From assembly GCA_016713275.1 (NCBI GenBank), contig JADJPL010000001.1:310001-374000 (forward strand): 64,000 nt of DNA, in the 5' to 3' direction. The stretch is from Haliscomenobacter sp. Its GTDB lineage: Bacteria > Bacteroidota > Bacteroidia > Chitinophagales > Saprospiraceae. Below the pieces are notes generated by a model, which worked only from the letters and a program-made list of their open reading frames with translations, did no database searches and had not been told where the DNA came from. Positions 1 to 7,582 of the stretch are shown in pieces; within the stretch, counting starts at the first letter, position 1; each line of letters starts with the position of its first letter. A program made the translations under genes and the position numbers.

Positions 1-47
1 TCTAATCCAAATCAAAAGGCCAAACCTCTTTATTCAAAAAAAGCGCC

Positions 48-1313
48 ATGAAAAATATAGCCTTTTTGATTTTATTCCTGTTGGCCAATTGCCCTCTTTC
101 CGCCCAGGTTGGGAAATTAATCTGGGAAGATAACTTCAACCACGACTCCCTCGATCAAACCAAATGGAGCTTTGAAACGGGTACCGGCGTAAACGGGGAC
201 TGGGGTACCGGGCAGCTTGACCGGGCCACCAACCGGATCGAAAATGTGCATTTTCAGCGAAACGTGCCGGGCGCCGAAGACGGTTGCCTGGTGATCACCA
301 CGCGAAAAGAACGGTATGAGGACAGGAACTATACCAGCGGCAGGATCAACACGGCAGGAAAAGCTTCCTGGGGCCCAGGCTGCCGGATTGTAGCCAGGGT
401 TTTCCCCAGGGATGTGAAATACCCCGGGCAAGGGTTCGCGTTTTGGATGATGCCCGGTGAATTGCCCCAGGGCTGGAGCTGGCTTATGTGGCCTCAGGGC
501 GGAGAAATTGATATTATGGAATATGTGGGCGCCATCCCTTACCACAACCTCGGAGGCGTTCACTTTGCCTGGTCCTGGGAAAACAACCAATGGCAATCCT
601 GGAACCATGGGCATCTGGCAGCCTATTATAGTTACGCCCATCAGGCCGTTCCCAATCCCTCGGAACCCGGTTATGGCGGCTACCCGCCTGCAAACGACGA
701 CCTCAATGCCGGGAGTGCCGGTTTCCATACCTATGGCATAGACTGGTATCAGGACCGGATGGAGTTCTTTGTAGATGACCACGTGTACCATATTCATTAT
801 CTGAACGACGGAAGCGCCTTTAAAAAAGACGGAAAAGACGAACTGGCTGTTTTAAATTTCTCAGGAAAGCGTGTGGGCGTATCGGAGTATTCCAACCATT
901 TCAGCGAATGGCGTCCTTTCGAGCACCAGATGTTTGCCATTTTAAGCGCCGGCGTAGGCGGCGGTCCGCAAACGTATGGCGGAGCGGTTGGAGCAGAAGC
1001 GGTGTTTCCTTGCTCCGTATTCATCGATTGGGTGCGGGTATACGAGTTGGGTACGGTTACCGGCGTGGACGAGAAGGAAAATGATGCCGGGTTTCGTGTC
1101 TTCCCGAATCCAGCCCAGGGGGCCTTAAACATCCAGGTGAAAGAACCGGGGCACTACCTGGTTCGCATTGCAGATGTTTCGGGAAAAGCCCTTATTCAAA
1201 CGTCGATGAGCCAATCGGCATCCATTGATATTTCCTCTTTAACCAAGGGAGTGTACATGGTGTTTCTTAGCGATAAGCGGGTTGCAATGTCGAAAAAGGT
1301 GCTTGTTTTATAA
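48..1313 (+). CDS. Secreted GH16 family beta-glucanase with T9SS sorting domain
   Basis: The product is predicted to hydrolyse internal beta-1,3 or mixed-linked glucan bonds outside the cell. Residues 1-20 form a signal peptide ending in LSAQ. The catalytic GH16 signature GEIDIMEYVG lies near residues 152-161, with Glu153 as likely nucleophile, Asp155 as assistant and Glu158 as acid/base. The last 70 residues (from about FRVFPNPAQG, ending KKVLVL) are a type A C-terminal sorting domain, so export through the outer membrane by the type IX system is expected. The length of 421 residues suits one catalytic domain plus the sorting tail. It lies 6 kb from the SusCD locus at 7.6-20 kb, whose GH16 is a lipoprotein instead; the two may act on the same glucan at different places (inference). 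The exact substrate cannot be read from the sequence. Confidence 0.9.
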   Translation: MKNIAFLILFLLANCPLSAQVGKLIWEDNFNHDSLDQTKWSFETGTGVNGDWGTGQLDRATNRIENVHFQRNVPGAEDGCLVITTRKERYEDRNYTSGRINTAGKASWGPGCRIVARVFPRDVKYPGQGFAFWMMPGELPQGWSWLMWPQGGEIDIMEYVGAIPYHNLGGVHFAWSWENNQWQSWNHGHLAAYYSYAHQAVPNPSEPGYGGYPPANDDLNAGSAGFHTYGIDWYQDRMEFFVDDHVYHIHYLNDGSAFKKDGKDELAVLNFSGKRVGVSEYSNHFSEWRPFEHQMFAILSAGVGGGPQTYGGAVGAEAVFPCSVFIDWVRVYELGTVTGVDEKENDAGFRVFPNPAQGALNIQVKEPGHYLVRIADVSGKALIQTSMSQSASIDISSLTKGVYMVFLSDKRVAMSKKVLVL

Positions 1314-1355
1314 GATTTTAGCCACACTCCTGGTAGCATAAAATAAGTTTCAACC

Positions 1356-2204
1356 ATGTTGCTCCTTGATAACAACCCAACGCCAAAACTCGCCAATGCC
1401 GTCTGCGCGTATTTCCCTCCTGAGGAAATTGGAAAACATGTGATCAAATGCATCTGGAAACTGAGGGAATACGCTTTTAATGAAAGGGAGGAATGCATTT
1501 TACCAAAAGGAACTGTTGAGATCATTTTTAACCTTTCGGACGAAATAGTTTATTGCAATCCAGGGTTGAATATCCGAAGCCCTCTTCCCGCCTGCTTTAT
1601 CAATGGCATCAATTTCAAGCCATTTAGCCTTGTCAAAAAAGGCCCCCAGCGACTGATTGGCATTCAGATGAATGCGGTTGGGCTCAGGCTGTTGTTTGGC
1701 GAGCCGGTTCGCGTGTTTAACAACACCGTGATAGAGGGCCAGGTGGTATGCAAATCCCTGAAGACCCTTTATCAAAAATTAATTGGAACAGAGGTATTTG
1801 AAGAGCAGGTAGCAGAAATAATGAAATGGGCTTATCAACGAATTTCTGAGGCGTATTTTAACCGGGATTTAAACCGGATTCAATCGCTTTTTTTTTCCAA
1901 AAACATGGCTGATTATACGATTCACCGTCTTTGCAAAGAAGGCGGCATCTCCGACCGGCACATGAGACGGCTTGCCGTGGAGTGGTTGGGAATGGGACCA
2001 GAATCGTTTATGCTTTACAACAAATACCTTGCCTCGCTCCATCTGCTACATCACCACAAGCAGTGCTCTTTAACCCAGATCGGCTTGCAGGCCGGCTATT
2101 ATGACCAATCGCATTTTATTAGAGCATTCAGGTCCTTCACCGGCATGACGCCAAAAGAATACCGGTTGTCAAATACCAAAATACCCGGGCACATCATGGT
2201 GTAA
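1356..2204 (+). CDS. AraC-family transcriptional regulator
   Basis: This 282-residue protein has an N-terminal ligand/sensor region (about 1-150, of the type found in DUF6597-containing regulators) and a C-terminal AraC double helix-turn-helix (about 185-275). The second HTH carries the usual signature around SQIGLQAGYYDQSHFIRAF-like residues, followed by SFTGMTPKEYR, which closes AraC domains. It should bind DNA and control a nearby gene. The best candidate is the membrane protein gene starting 86 bases downstream on the same strand, a pairing common for this family. The effector is unknown. The start is the first ATG after the stop of the preceding gene, with a 42-base gap. Confidence 0.88.
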   Translation: MLLLDNNPTPKLANAVCAYFPPEEIGKHVIKCIWKLREYAFNEREECILPKGTVEIIFNLSDEIVYCNPGLNIRSPLPACFINGINFKPFSLVKKGPQRLIGIQMNAVGLRLLFGEPVRVFNNTVIEGQVVCKSLKTLYQKLIGTEVFEEQVAEIMKWAYQRISEAYFNRDLNRIQSLFFSKNMADYTIHRLCKEGGISDRHMRRLAVEWLGMGPESFMLYNKYLASLHLLHHHKQCSLTQIGLQAGYYDQSHFIRAFRSFTGMTPKEYRLSNTKIPGHIMV

Positions 2205-2290
2205 ATTCATCATGGCCGAATTATACAATTCCAACTGGCACTACTTTCTAAAATTGCAGCGGTTTTTATTCTTCAAAAAATCGCAAGCAA

Positions 2291-2980
2291 ATGGAACGTA
2301 ATTACAGAAACACCGTTGGCTGGATCACCATTTTATCCGGAATTCTCGCTTTCACAAGCTATCTTCTGGTAGCCGGGTCCGTAAATTTTAATTTTGACTT
2401 TTTTTCAGAGCCCGTTCTGATTTTTTCACTGCCCGATGTGCATATCGGAATGCTCCGATGGAGCATGATCACAGATATTTTTGGGTATTATTTGCTTTTA
2501 CTTCCGGCACTGTTTTATCTTCATGAATGGCTCCGGGGCAAAACGCCGTGGAGAAACCTCCTGTCCTTCTGCGGGACGTCGTATATGTTAATTGGCGGGA
2601 TTGGCGCCTCTATTTTGGCTGTTACCTGGCCTTCGTTTCTCATCGAATTCCCAGATGCCTCCGCCGCCCAGCAAGAGACGATCAAATTATTGTTCGACAC
2701 CTTTTCCCAAATGGTTTACGGGGGGCTTTGGAATTTATTTGACACCATCGTGGGCGGCGTCTGGCTGGTGGGGATAGGGATATTTATCAAAGCCGAAAAA
2801 CGGGTTCTGGGATGGTTCACCGTTTGCGTAGGCGCTATTTCCCTTCTGGATGGCTTTGGAAACCTATTTGGATTGGCTATTTTAGCTGAAATTGCGTTGA
2901 ACCTGTTTCTTGTCCTTGCTCCTGCCTGGGCTATTGCCATCGGGTTCTTCGTTTTAAGGAATGTACCTGACGCGAAGTAG
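2291..2980 (+). CDS. Polytopic membrane protein of unknown function (DUF4386-like)
   Basis: The 229-residue product has about six hydrophobic segments, starting near residues 10-28, 55-75, 95-115, 140-165, 178-198 and 203-222, so it is an inner-membrane protein. Its general layout resembles the DUF4386 family of small membrane proteins often found beside AraC- or TetR-type regulators, but I see no diagnostic motif, so that assignment is tentative. No catalytic or transporter signature is visible. It follows the AraC gene in the same direction and is likely co-regulated with it. A strong hairpin lies 32 bases after the stop. Confidence 0.7.
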   Translation: MERNYRNTVGWITILSGILAFTSYLLVAGSVNFNFDFFSEPVLIFSLPDVHIGMLRWSMITDIFGYYLLLLPALFYLHEWLRGKTPWRNLLSFCGTSYMLIGGIGASILAVTWPSFLIEFPDASAAQQETIKLLFDTFSQMVYGGLWNLFDTIVGGVWLVGIGIFIKAEKRVLGWFTVCVGAISLLDGFGNLFGLAILAEIALNLFLVLAPAWAIAIGFFVLRNVPDAK

Positions 2981-3012
2981 TTTGGGACACCATACTGGGC
3001 ATTTAGTGAACG

Positions 3013-3045
3013 AGACCTTCCTGGTTTGCGAAACCAGGAAGGTCT
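3013..3045. repeat. Perfect 15-bp inverted repeat between convergent genes
   Basis: AGACCTTCCTGGTTT, a GCG loop, then its exact complement. It lies in the 176-base gap between the convergent genes ending at 2980 and 3157. There is no T-run on either side, so it is not a textbook intrinsic terminator, though it could stop transcripts from both sides. It may be a REP-like dispersed palindrome; no second copy was seen in the window. The rest of 2981-3156 shows nothing I recognise. Confidence 0.6.
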
Positions 3046-3156
3046 GGGCTCCAGGAAAACGAAAATGTCCAGTAGGGTGCGTTGGGGAACATTCCCAAGC
3101 CACTTCGGCATTAGGTAATGCCTGCATTTAAGCTGCAGGATTCTCTATTCTTATCA

Positions 3157-3747
3157 TTAAAAGCTATACCCTACGTGCAACGTGGCAAACATCGTTATCG
3201 GGGCAATGTGATATGCGGCATCACCGAGTTTAGTTTGACCGGAAATTTTCCCTGTATATCCTACTCCTGCCCAAGGCTTGAAGTACAAATTGAAATTAAA
3301 GGGTTGGATGGCATACCCTCCGAAAGCCATAAGTAGCGCATTGGTGTATTTGGCGCTGCCATCGGCGTCATCCCTTTCGATCTTGTATTCCTGTAAACTC
3401 GCCTGCCCCCCAGCAAACCAGCGGCGGTTCACTTCGACGAAGTGATGCTCGGCAAATACCCCATACCCTCGATTGATGCGCACATTCCAACCTTGGTCTT
3501 TGTTGTTTTTGTCAAAACCAACCAATAAATCAGGCATGTTCATGGCGTACACGCCGACGCCGTATACGAGGTGTTTTGCATTTTTCGGCTGAATCCGAAG
3601 GTGCGCCGAGAATCCTCCCCAGACGAAAGTAGCGGGATCGATTTCCAAAGACCATTTCGTCCGGTTTGGCGATTCCTGAGCGGTTCCGGTTCCGGCTGCG
3701 AAAAAGGCAAAGAAAGCGAAGAAAGCAATAGTTTTTGTAGTTTGCAT
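3157..3747 (-). CDS. Putative outer-membrane beta-barrel protein
   Basis: The 196-residue protein starts with a signal peptide (about residues 1-23, rich in FFAFFAA, ending GTAQ). The rest alternates short amphipathic strands with turns and ends in HVGYSF, a C-terminal aromatic residue typical of outer-membrane barrels. It is probably an eight-stranded barrel of the OMP_b-brl kind. It is the last gene of a minus-strand group with the methyltransferase (51-base gap) and the Rrf2-type regulator, and may be controlled by the latter. No substrate can be inferred. Confidence 0.7.
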   Translation of the reverse strand: MQTTKTIAFFAFFAFFAAGTGTAQESPNRTKWSLEIDPATFVWGGFSAHLRIQPKNAKHLVYGVGVYAMNMPDLLVGFDKNNKDQGWNVRINRGYGVFAEHHFVEVNRRWFAGGQASLQEYKIERDDADGSAKYTNALLMAFGGYAIQPFNFNLYFKPWAGVGYTGKISGQTKLGDAAYHIAPITMFATLHVGYSF

Positions 3748-3798
3748 GTTTAAAAATTTATACGTGATATTTATTTTATTTATTTAAAACCAAAAAAA

Positions 3799-4407
3799 TT
3801 ATTGGATGACTTCCAGTAACGCATAGCCTTCAAAAACGGTATTTCGGCCGTACTTCAGCTGGTGTTCGGAGCAGAACCTTGCAAGGGGGTTATCGCGACA
3901 CCAAAACCTGGCTTGATTTCTAGTGGCGAAGTACCACATGGCCGCCGTTGGGTTCAGTAGAAACGGAAATTTTCGGTTCAAGTCGCGTGGAGTTGTCCTC
4001 CCAGAGGGGTGGAGAATAACTATTTTTCCGCCGTTTCTCACCACCCGGCGCGCTTCGCTGAGTATCTGCAGCACTCCATTTTCAGGTAACAAAAAAAGGA
4101 CGTTGCAAATGGATACAACATCGAACCGGCCGTCTTCAAAAGGCAAGGCGCCTCCTGCTTCGGTTGGTATAAGTTGGGCAGGTACTTGCCCCAGCTTTCT
4201 TCGAGCCCTTTGAAGCATGCCGGGGTCGGTGTCTGTGCCGGTGCATTGCACCTCTTTTTCCAGGCTTAAGATTTGAAGGAGCTTACCCGTGCCGGCGCCG
4301 ATATCCAGGACGCTGCTATGGGCGGGGATTTCATCAACCACCGGATTTAGAAACTCCCGGTACCATCGGGTTTCTTGGACATAGGAGAAGAAGTCGCTAA
4401 AAATCAT
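3799..4407 (-). CDS. Class I SAM-dependent methyltransferase
   Basis: The protein has 202 residues. Motif I, SVLDIGAGTGKLLQIL, near residues 32-47 forms the S-adenosylmethionine pocket. A motif like DVVSICNVLFLL follows near residue 100, and RVVRNGGKIVILHPSG near 130 matches the post-strand-5 motif of Methyltransf_11 proteins. It should methylate a small molecule or lipid, but the substrate is unknown. It lies 40 bases downstream of the Rrf2-type regulator gene on the same strand, and an inverted repeat sits just before its start, so it may be a direct target of that regulator (inference). Confidence 0.82.
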   Translation of the reverse strand: MIFSDFFSYVQETRWYREFLNPVVDEIPAHSSVLDIGAGTGKLLQILSLEKEVQCTGTDTDPGMLQRARRKLGQVPAQLIPTEAGGALPFEDGRFDVVSICNVLFLLPENGVLQILSEARRVVRNGGKIVILHPSGRTTPRDLNRKFPFLLNPTAAMWYFATRNQARFWCRDNPLARFCSEHQLKYGRNTVFEGYALLEVIQ

Positions 4408-4419
4408 ACATAGTCAATA

Positions 4420-4439
4420 TTTAGAATATTACGTCTAAA
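4420..4439. promoter_or_regulatory. Inverted repeat TTTAGA-N8-TCTAAA before methyltransferase gene
   Basis: A perfect six-base inverted repeat with an eight-base spacer sits 13 bases before the methyltransferase start and within the gap after the Rrf2-type gene. The motif CTAAATAT on the minus strand also occurs in the leader of the Rrf2-type gene (about 4883-4905). It is a candidate operator for that regulator, based only on position and symmetry. Confidence 0.4.
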
Positions 4440-4447
4440 CAAAAAAA

Positions 4448-4876
4448 TTACCCATTCATATCTGCAAGGATATCGCCGATCGACTTTCCGGCAAGAGCGT
4501 TTTTCAACTGCCTTTCGGCAGCGTCAAACACGGAGGTTACGGACTTTTGGGCGATGTTGGGGCGTTTCCCCTCCGCCATGATGTTGTAGGAGGTGTGAAA
4601 GAGGGATTTCCCCTTTTCTACGGCGTTCAGGATGTCTAGGACCGAGATTTTTTGGGGATCTTTCATCAGGCGTACTCCGCCCATCTTGCCCTCTTTGGTT
4701 TCTATAATTCCTTCTGCGCTAAGACTTTGCAAAATCTTTACCAAGGTGGGTTTGGGTATGTTCAACACCTCTGAGATCTTGGCTGCGGACAAAAACTCAA
4801 ACTGCCCCTGCCGCATTTTGTCGGCTACGAAAATGACCACAAGTACGGCTTTGGAAAAGGACAATGAATAACTCAT
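4448..4876 (-). CDS. Rrf2-family transcriptional regulator lacking cysteines
   Basis: The 142-residue product has an N-terminal winged helix: the segment AAKISEVLNIPKPTLVKILQ (about 30-50) is the recognition HTH and the wing TKEGKMGGVRL follows, as in Rrf2 proteins such as IscR and NsrR. Those proteins bind an Fe-S cluster through three cysteines near residues 90-110. This protein has no cysteine at all, so it cannot bind a cluster that way and must sense something else or act constitutively. It heads a minus-strand group with the methyltransferase and barrel genes. The 186 bases upstream (4877-5062) are AT-rich and hold its promoter region and that of the divergent gene at 5063. Confidence 0.85.
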   Translation of the reverse strand: MSYSLSFSKAVLVVIFVADKMRQGQFEFLSAAKISEVLNIPKPTLVKILQSLSAEGIIETKEGKMGGVRLMKDPQKISVLDILNAVEKGKSLFHTSYNIMAEGKRPNIAQKSVTSVFDAAERQLKNALAGKSIGDILADMNG

Positions 4877-5062
4877 ACTTTATATAATTTATATTTAGTA
4901 TACAAAGAAAATAAAAATTTCTTTCTCAAGCAAGTTAATTTGAAAAAAGTTGATTTCTTCCCTAAATTAGCCTTGAAGAGGGGAGTATACCAACCTAGCT
5001 AACTGGCAAAAGAGGGGCCCCAATCTGCATTTTTCGAATTGCCTTAAACTAAATCTCCTTCA

Positions 5063-5428
5063 ATGAAACCTTTTTGCTCTTTGTCTTTTTACTTTACGCT
5101 TCTTCTGCTAATATTCTTTTTCGGGTTCTCCAAAATCTTTGCCCAGAGTGAGCCGGTGCAAGTACCGTTGTATGGACTAAATGCCTTTGAAAAGGTCGAG
5201 TTTGATTGGTCCCCTGGAGCTAATTATTATGACCTATCCTGGTTTAAAGACCGGCCCGTTTATTCAATAGCCCTTAAGAGTTCTTCGCGCGAATTGGGTG
5301 TTTCACAAGAAAACACTTCAATTTTAATATATGAAAGAGATAATCGGAATTTGATCGAAAAGATTGTCGGATGGGATTATTCTGAAAATTATGGCATTGC
5401 TTATAAAGTGGATTATTTTCCTGTTTAA
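5063..5428 (+). CDS. Secreted hypothetical protein
   Basis: I do not recognise this 121-residue protein. Residues 1-28 are a strong signal peptide (SFYFTLLLLIFFFGF, cleavage after IFAQ), so it is exported. The mature part of about 90 residues is rich in aromatic and charged residues, with no cysteines and no visible motif; it may be a small beta-sandwich. The next gene begins 10 bases after its stop. Codon use looks ordinary for the window, although the sequence around it is AT-rich. Confidence 0.6.
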   Translation: MKPFCSLSFYFTLLLLIFFFGFSKIFAQSEPVQVPLYGLNAFEKVEFDWSPGANYYDLSWFKDRPVYSIALKSSSRELGVSQENTSILIYERDNRNLIEKIVGWDYSENYGIAYKVDYFPV

Positions 5429-5438
5429 TCCTACGCTA

Positions 5439-5722
5439 ATGCATTTTTCTGGATTTTATGGGGTTTCGATGCCCTGATCTCCCTGGTCATCCTGTACTTC
5501 TTTTTCGTTGGTTTGGCCGACAGCACCGTATCGTCCTTCAACATCCGGATCTGGCTGCTTCTGCTGGGCGCGGTTGCCGTCATTATGCTGGGCAGCCTTT
5601 GGCTGCGGGCGCATCACTACCTTCTGGTTGCCAAAATCGTCCTTGGCATCCTGGCTATCCCCGGGTTGATGTATGTCCTTTACATGCTCATGATCCTTCT
5701 GTTCAAACCGAGGTGGAATTGA
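5439..5722 (+). pseudogene. Small membrane protein gene, one-base frameshift after the start
   Basis: In the main frame, codons from about 5447 encode FWILWGFDALISLVILYFFF, then a second hydrophobic stretch IWLLLLGAVAVIMLGSLWL and a third (IVLGILAIPGLMYVLYML), ending FKPRWN. This looks like a complete three-helix Bacteroidota membrane protein, but that frame has no ATG. The ATG at 5439 is in another frame; adding one T to the T5 run at 5444-5448 would join it exactly to give MHFFWILWGFD and a 94-residue product. Without this change only a TTG at 5513 is available, which would remove the first helix. It is therefore either a recent frameshift or a sequence error. Function is unknown. Confidence 0.55.
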
Positions 5723-5866
5723 CAGCACTACTTGGTATTTCTTGGAACATACCCGTCAGTAAATCTGGTAAGGGTCTATCTTTAAAGGTTATTGTTGACC
5801 ATAATAACCAAAAAATTTCCAGTGTTGCAGGCTTTTGAGCGCTCTAAAGACATCCTGCTCAGCACT

Positions 5867-5971
5867 TATACCGGTATCGAAATAGTTCGGGAGTTCCAAA
5901 CTATTTCGCTGCCAAGTATATACTCGCTATAAACGGTTTGGCAACGCCCAAACCACTTAGGAAGCGGTATA
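5867..5971. other. Candidate structured element: outer stem with two inner hairpins
   Basis: Within the otherwise empty gap 5723-5973, an outer pair TATACCG (5867-5873) / CGGTATA (5965-5971) encloses two perfect hairpins: CGAAATAGTT (5878-5887) with its complement (5899-5908), and GGTTTGG (5935-5941) with CCAAACC (5948-5954). The layout is a three-way junction. It could be a structured RNA, a cruciform or a mobile-element remnant. No known RNA family is recognised. Confidence 0.35.
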
Positions 5972-5973
5972 GC

Positions 5974-6004
5974 TTGCAGCGCCCCTCGAATATTGCTATA
6001 TTTG
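5974..6004 (+). promoter_or_regulatory. Bacteroidota-type promoter for the DUF433-DUF5615 operon
   Basis: TTGC at 5974-5977 and TATATTTG at 5997-6004 are separated by 19 bases, matching the Bacteroidota -33/-7 consensus (TTG ... TAnnTTTG). Transcription would start near 6011, giving a leader of about 16 bases before the ATG at 6027. Confidence 0.6.
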
Positions 6005-6026
6005 TATCATTTAATCCTTACTACAT

Positions 6027-6245
6027 ATGGATTATAGAGAGATCATCACGATTGAGCCGGGAAAAAGAAGCGGACAGCCTTGCATTCGCGGTATGCGCAT
6101 AACGGTATACGACGTGCTGAGTTACCTGGCCGCAGGGATGACTATGGAAGAAATTCTGGATGATTTTCCCTTTCTCACCCGGGAAGATATCCTTGCCTGC
6201 CTTGCCTATGCAGCTGAAGCGGAACGAACGCGTTTGGTAGCATAA
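6027..6245 (+). CDS. DUF433 antitoxin-like protein
   Basis: This 72-residue protein matches the DUF433 family, whose members are often antitoxins of the VapB45 kind. Visible hallmarks are GQPCIRGMRITVYDVLSYLA (about 16-35) and the helix MTMEEILDDFPFLTREDILACLAYAAE, which resembles a small HTH. It should bind its operator DNA and block the partner protein. The partner gene starts 12 bases downstream, and a good promoter lies just upstream, so the two form one operon. The role in toxin-antitoxin control is from family knowledge and not proven here. Confidence 0.85.
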   Translation: MDYREIITIEPGKRSGQPCIRGMRITVYDVLSYLAAGMTMEEILDDFPFLTREDILACLAYAAEAERTRLVA

Positions 6246-6257
6246 TCCGATCAGGCT

Positions 6258-6587
6258 ATGCTTCTCATAGATAATAACTTATCTCCAAAATTGGCCAAAC
6301 GCCTGCAAATCCTCTTTCCTGGAACTGTCCACGTTTTGGACCTCGGATTAGGCCAGGAAGACGACCACGCCGTCTGGAACTATGCTACAGCCTATAGTCT
6401 TCACATTCTCACGAAGGATTCCGATTTCGTTCATCTGGTCCACCTGAAAGGGTTCCCCCCAAAAGTCATCCGTTTAAACACTGGGAATGTGACCACCTTG
6501 TATATTGAAGCGCTTTTAATCAAGGAACAAGCCACAATTATGCAGTTCCTTCAATCTCCTGATCACGGACTTTTGCTTTTGTATTAA
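6258..6587 (+). CDS. DUF5615 PIN-like toxin candidate
   Basis: The 109-residue protein belongs to the DUF5615 (Mut7-C-like, PIN-fold) group. The N-terminal strand LLIDNNLSPKLAKRL provides the first acidic residue and ILTKDSDFVHL near residues 51-61 the second acidic pair (Asp53, Asp55 by count from the sequence); these sit where PIN-type nucleases bind metal. It is expected to be a ribonuclease toxin held in check by the DUF433 protein encoded 12 bases upstream. Length is normal for the family. Target RNA is unknown. The pair lies in an accessory-looking patch beside another HTH antitoxin-like gene. Confidence 0.83.
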   Translation: MLLIDNNLSPKLAKRLQILFPGTVHVLDLGLGQEDDHAVWNYATAYSLHILTKDSDFVHLVHLKGFPPKVIRLNTGNVTTLYIEALLIKEQATIMQFLQSPDHGLLLLY

Positions 6588-6671
6588 TGCCTTCTACAAG
6601 TCATTTGTTAAATGGAATTCCGTAATTGGCATCCTCAACAAAGATAAATCCATGCGCCAAAGGAAAGTAAA

Positions 6672-7196
6672 ATGAGAAAATCGGCCAAAATACCCCGGAT
6701 TCTTTTAATCAATAAACTCGATGGGTTCGATGTTTATGTTGCATTTAACACCGGAGAACACCGGATCATTCGTTTTTCCCTCCTCTTTGAAAAATGGAAT
6801 TATAAAGAGGACCCATTTCGATCCAGGCTGCTCGAAAAGCAAGTATTCCAAAAGTTGGAATTAAACGCAGGAACCCTTTGCTGGCCCAATCTCATTCAGA
6901 CAACGACCCTCTCCAATGGAATGGAGTTTGAAATTTCCTTCGATCTCGACCCGGTAGTTTTATATCAGGAAAGCGAGCCCGATGAAGAAAAGAACCAGCA
7001 GAACCCAATAGGCAGCCTGATCAAAACTGCGCGGCAACAAGCGGGCCTTACGCAGGAGGAATTGGCCAAACGCAGCGGCACCACCAAAAACTATATCTCC
7101 CGGATCGAAAACAACAAATCGGATATTGAGCTCGGTACCCTACTGAAGATCATTGAGATAGGGCTTGGCAAACGAATGAATATCCAGATTAATTAA
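6672..7196 (+). CDS. DUF2442 domain fused to XRE-type HTH
   Basis: The first 100 residues resemble DUF2442 (segments VYVAFNTGEHRIIRFSLLFE and NGMEFEISFDLDPVVLY). After a charged linker (about 105-115) comes an HTH_3 domain: LIKTARQQAGLTQEELAKRS, then TTKNYISRIENNKSDIELGT, ending near residue 170. Such proteins are usually antitoxins or autoregulators paired with a DUF4160-type partner encoded next to them. No such partner is visible: upstream is the DUF5615 gene (84-base gap), downstream an unrelated hypothetical. It may be an orphan or could co-operate with the neighbouring DUF433-DUF5615 pair (speculation). Confidence 0.8.
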   Translation: MRKSAKIPRILLINKLDGFDVYVAFNTGEHRIIRFSLLFEKWNYKEDPFRSRLLEKQVFQKLELNAGTLCWPNLIQTTTLSNGMEFEISFDLDPVVLYQESEPDEEKNQQNPIGSLIKTARQQAGLTQEELAKRSGTTKNYISRIENNKSDIELGTLLKIIEIGLGKRMNIQIN

Positions 7197-7227
7197 ATCG
7201 CATTTGCCCAAACCAACCTGACCCATC

Positions 7228-7527
7228 ATGCCCGAACCTAACCCATACCATCAACACGCCCGCCTGGAGTACGAAACCGAAGGGAGGGGCGGAACGATCA
7301 TTTTTCGCCATGGACCGGACACCATCCGGTTTTATTGGGAATTTGGCGGAGGGAATGCCGTTGCGCTGATCTTTGTGCCCGACGAAAGCCAGTGGGAGGC
7401 TCAAACCGGACTTCCGCTCTCCGAACGCCTGCCCATCCTCGACTTCGTGGGCGCACGCACCGTCGCAGACAAAGCCTCCGGCTGCCGGTATGAGTTAAAC
7501 GGGAATTGCCTGGAAATCCTCCGGTAG
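7228..7527 (+). CDS. Hypothetical cytoplasmic protein
   Basis: I do not recognise this 99-residue protein. It has no signal peptide or membrane segment. It contains a beta-rich segment (GGTIIFRHGPDTIRFYWEFG) and the tail CRYELNGNCLEILR with two cysteines. It starts 31 bases after the DUF2442-HTH gene on the same strand and may be co-transcribed with it. It converges on the GH30 gene, leaving a 55-base gap. Reading-frame openness, a matching ATG and codon use support it as a real gene. Confidence 0.6.
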   Translation: MPEPNPYHQHARLEYETEGRGGTIIFRHGPDTIRFYWEFGGGNAVALIFVPDESQWEAQTGLPLSERLPILDFVGARTVADKASGCRYELNGNCLEILR

Positions 7528-7582
7528 AACCCAATGCACAACGCCGTGCTCCTTAAGCCTTTCGCCCCACGCTTTTCGCCCC

